Part shown: piece by piece, positions 60,931-64,000 of the stretch
Position numbering within the stretch: position 1 is the stretch's first letter
Layout of the letters: each line of letters opens with the position of its first letter
NCBI RefSeq assembly: GCF_002234675.1
Contig: NC_019879.2
Span: 8,251,325-8,315,324 of the forward strand
Direction of reading: 5' to 3'
DNA length: 64,000 nucleotides
Origin: Oryzias latipes
Lineage: Eukaryota > Chordata > Actinopteri > Beloniformes > Adrianichthyidae
Notes under the pieces: model-generated
The model's input: only the letters and a program-made list of their open reading frames with translations
Database searches by the model: none
What the model was told of the DNA's origin: nothing
Translations under genes and position numbers: made by a program

Positions 60931-62055
60931 TGTTGACATTTAGGGCCCCTTGGAGGGGAGGGTGATTGGATACACACTCTCACATACATGAATTTTAAAA
61001 GGAAAAGTAGGACCTAGGACCTTCTGTCCCATATCACATCTGAGCCCGGGGGTGTCTGTTTCCCTGTGGTGTGGGTTTTGGTCCTTGCCCCTGAGCGCTG
61101 GGCCTCGCCAAATTTGCAACTGTGGGCGAGCCTGGTCGGGCCATGTTTACAACACTTCTTGTGGACCCCCTCTTCCCCTGGGTGTTCTCCTCATGGGCGG
61201 GGGCGGCTGGCCCCTGCCTTGCTCTCCCTGTGCCCAACCATGGGCCGGGTGGGTGGCTGCCTGGAGCACGGGGCGGGTCTTCCTTGGGGGTCCTGGCTCG
61301 TGCCTGGGGTTGGGGCCGGGGATGCCCAGAACTCCTGGGTGGTGATGAGGTGCTCGTCTGGGGCTGTGGGCGCTCTTCTGGGACGGGGCCCCGGGTTGGG
61401 CAATTCCGGCGCGGCAGGGGGGCCGCTCTCCTGGTTAGACAGGAGCTGCACTCTCTGTCTCCCCATGCCCCCTTGCTCTCTGGCTCTGGGGGCCCCCGTG
61501 GCGGTCCTGCTGGCCCTGGCCTGGGCGGCGGATGTGATCACCCGGGGGGCGGTTGTTCTCTATCTGCTGTCGTGCGGGTGTTGGAGGGTTCTAGCTGCCA
61601 CTGCTGCTGCGGCGGGGGTCTTGGAGTGGGGATGACTGGGCACTCTCCCTCCTTCTTTCTACATTCCATCATCCATTTTAAAAGAACATAAACACTCATT
61701 TGAGCACAGGTGTTAGCTCACCTTTGCACAAATAGTTTGCGTGATTGAATAAAATATTTCACACTAGTTGGTTGGAATGCATAAGTATGCGTGTGGGAAC
61801 ATTATTTGTATTGTGTACATGTTGACATGTGAACATTTTTGGAGCCAACAGGTGTGTTGTAACATCTGAGTGTGTGTGTGGACAGGCCCCGCCCTTATAC
61901 ACTTGTATTACATCTGAACCTCACTGTAATGATTATAACATCCAGAAACATTTTGCTTTATGCTGCTTCATGGTTTTACACCCCCCCTCTATAATCTCCC
62001 TCCTACCCCCCCCCCCCCCCTCTCTCTCTCTAACATCCCTCTCTCTTCTTCCATT
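60931..62055 (+). mobile_element. GC-rich retroposed element, copy D (plus), 3' end missing
   Basis: It starts with acatttagggccccttgg, the same words as copy A near 21919-21945 on the other strand. It runs colinear with copies A and C: ctgagcccgggggtgtctg, gcccctgagcgctgggcct, tttaaaagaacataaacact, aggtgttagctcacctttg. It stops within acatccctctctcttcttcc, about 40 bp short of where the 3' stem-loop should begin. There is no poly(A) or target duplication. It is immediately followed by the L2-type reverse transcriptase in the same orientation. Confidence 0.75.
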
Positions 62056-62082
62056 TTTATACATTTATACATACATTTTATA

Positions 62083-63528
62083 CATTCTTTGAGTCAGAGA
62101 TTTTAAACATAGCTAACTGCTCTCTTCAGACGGGGGTCTTCCCCTCTGCCTGTAAGACGGCGGTGGTGAGGCCCCTTCTGAAGAAGAGTAACTTGGACCC
62201 AAAGATTATGGACAATTACAGATCTGTATCCAACTTACCATTTTTAGGAAAACTTATTGAAAAACTTGTTTTTATTCAATTACATAATTTTTTAAGTGAA
62301 CATAATGTTCTTGAAAAGTGTCAATCTGGTTTTAGGACAAATCACAGTACTGAGACGGCCCTTTTAAAAATTTTAAATGATCTCAGACATAATTATGACT
62401 CGCAGAAACTTTTTTGTTCTGGTGCTGCTGGATCTGAGTGCCGCCTTTGATACAGTGGATCACCAGATTTTAATTGACAGACTTAGGAGTCGGGTCGGCC
62501 TCTCAGGAACTGCTCTTAACTGGTTTCGCTCCTATCTCACAGATAGACACTTTTTTGTAAGTATGGATACTCGTTCCTCAGGAGTCCATGAAATAAGTTG
62601 TGGGGTTCCCCAGGGTTCAATCTTGGGTCCAATACTTTTTAACTTGTATATGTTGCCTCTTGGGGATGTCATCAGGAGACACGGCGTTGACTTTCACAGC
62701 TATGCTGATGATACACAGCTTTACATCGCCGTGTCTCCTGATGACCTTGAACCTGTCAACACTCTTTTAAACTGCATTTTAGATATAAAGCTGTGGATGG
62801 CAGAAAACTTCTTGCAGCTCAACCAGGACAAAACTGAAGTTTTAATCATTGGTCCTGAAGACAAGAGAGAGATGATTTTACCCAAACTTAGGAATTTTAA
62901 ATCTTCTCAGTGTGTGAGAAACCTGGGCGTTCTTTTTGACTCTGAGCTGAATTTTACTCCTCACATCAGAAACATTGTGAAAATAGGATTTTACCATCTC
63001 AAAAACATTGCCAGAGTCCGCCAGTTCCTCTCTCTTGCCAGCACAGAGGTGCTAATGCATGCTTTTATTTTTAGTCGTTTAGATTACTGTAATGCCCTGC
63101 TCTCTGGTTTACCCAAAAAGTCTATCTCAAATCTACAACTTCTACAGAACTCAGCGGCACGAGTTCTGACGAGGACCAGGGGGCGGGAACACATTACACC
63201 GGTTTTAAAATCGCTGCATTGGCTCCCTGTGCGTTTCAGGATTGATTTTAAAGTTCTTTTAATGGTTTATAAATGTTTTTATGGTCTTGGGCCCTCTTAT
63301 TTAAATGATATTATTTTAAAATACGAACCCTCGCGGACCCTGAGGTCCTCTGGCACTGGCCTCTTAGTTGTCCCTAAGGTGAGGACCAGGACACACGGTG
63401 AGGCTTCGTTCTGCCATTATGGTCCTCGCCTGTGGAACAGCCTGCCGGAGAACCTCAGGGCCGCAGAGACTGTAGAGGTTTTTAAGAAGAGGCTCAAGAC
63501 CCACCTTTTTAGTCTGGCTTTTATATGA
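62083..63528 (+). mobile_element. L2-type LINE, reverse transcriptase region, 5' truncated with one frameshift
   Basis: The translation starts FESEILNIANCSLQTGVFPS and continues KTAVVRPLLKKSNLDP, NYRSVSNLPFLGKLIEKLV and QSGFRTNHSTETALLKILNDL. After a frame change at the c(t)6g run near 62409-62416 it reads VLVLLDLSAAFDTVDHQIL, GVPQGSILGPILFNLYMLPL, FHSYADDTQLYI with the catalytic YADD, then LNQDKTEVLIIGP. The thumb and C-terminal region run to the stop at 63526-63528. This is the L2 clade of non-LTR retrotransposons. The endonuclease half is absent. The downstream frame is uninterrupted for 383 codons, so the copy is fairly young. Confidence 0.9.
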
Positions 63529-64000
63529 CTTTGATCATTCCTTATGTCTTTTATTATTCATCTATTTATTAATTGAGGTATTTATTTACATATTTAATTA
63601 TTTATTTTCTTGTAAGGACTATTATTATATTTGTTTCTAATATGCACTTTTACCAATGATTCTTAGGTTATGTTTTAATCACTGACGTTTTTTATTTTTT
63701 TTATTTTTTAATTACTAACATTCTTATATCTTATTTTATTTTTTTTTATCTTTTTCTATTTTTATTGTTATTTTATGATCATTTTTATTTTTTATTCTGA
63801 TGTTTTTTACTCCAGTGTTTCCTCTGGGGGATCCATCGTTCTTGGGCACCACCAGCTTGACCTGTAGGGCGTGCCGTTGCTGTGGTGCCCGTTCTGGTTG
63901 GGCGGGCTGGGGTCTCACTCTGTGGTCTAATAGCCATGGATGGGGCCCTGGGCTGCCCTGTGTTGGGCGGGCGCTGCGGCAATGGCCCCTGTGGTCCGGC
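63529..64000 (+). mobile_element. Probable 3' UTR of the L2 element: AT-rich, then GC-rich, runs off the window
   Basis: About 290 bp after the stop is AT-rich, with many tttatt words. Then from about 63811 the composition switches abruptly to GC-rich (ggcgggctggggtctcactc, gggcgggcgctgcggcaatg) up to the window end. The switch resembles the GC-rich insertions elsewhere in the window, but I could not align this 190-bp piece to copies A-D. Confidence 0.4.

Noticed and set aside
61052..61691. Two 189-codon frames in GC-rich copy D
   Set aside because: Composition effect within a retroposed non-coding segment. Both frames overlap each other.

Overview
The window is vertebrate nuclear DNA, almost certainly from a teleost fish. 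It holds parts or all of four protein genes in the order and orientation of human 13q22: tbc1d4 (-), commd6 (-), uchl3 (+), lmo7 (+). Exons were found by reading conserved protein segments between GT..AG splice sites with matching codon phase. The repeats also point to a teleost: Tc1-like, hAT, piggyBac-like and Harbinger-like DNA transposons, tRNA-derived fish SINEs and an L2-type LINE. I cannot name the species.

Layout. 1-4165 is the start of tbc1d4 intron 1, with repeats. 4166-4547 is tbc1d4 coding exon 1 (start of the first PTB domain), with a CpG-rich promoter side to about 5260. 5260-9106 is intergenic and carries an inverted-repeat MITE and a solo LTR with target duplication. 9107-12515 is the complete seven-exon commd6 (200 aa). 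12516-13705 is the short head-to-head gap, a likely shared promoter region. 13706-17309 is the complete nine-exon uchl3 (232 aa, with a 12-nt microexon). 17310-24976 is intergenic and repeat-dense: two Tc1-like copies and a 1.9-kb GC-rich retroposed insert. 24977-51041 holds the first four lmo7 coding exons, covering most of the calponin-homology domain, with large repeat-filled introns. 51042-64000 is lmo7 intron 4, with a foldback element, another GC-rich copy and an L2-type reverse transcriptase.

The four genes do not form one pathway. Tbc1d4 is a RabGAP of insulin signalling, Commd6 a COMMD/Commander-family protein, Uchl3 a ubiquitin C-terminal hydrolase, and Lmo7 a CH/PDZ/LIM junction and cytoskeleton protein. 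Their linkage is ancestral vertebrate synteny.

The least ordinary feature is a family of very GC-rich insertions (20.35-22.23, 31.48-32.89, 48.77-49.86 and about 60.93-62.05 kb). Three of them end in the same 50-nt stem-loop plus poly(A) and have direct target duplications of 15-18 bp. They look like 5'-truncated copies of the 3' end of a LINE or LINE-mobilised element whose coding part is not clearly present here.
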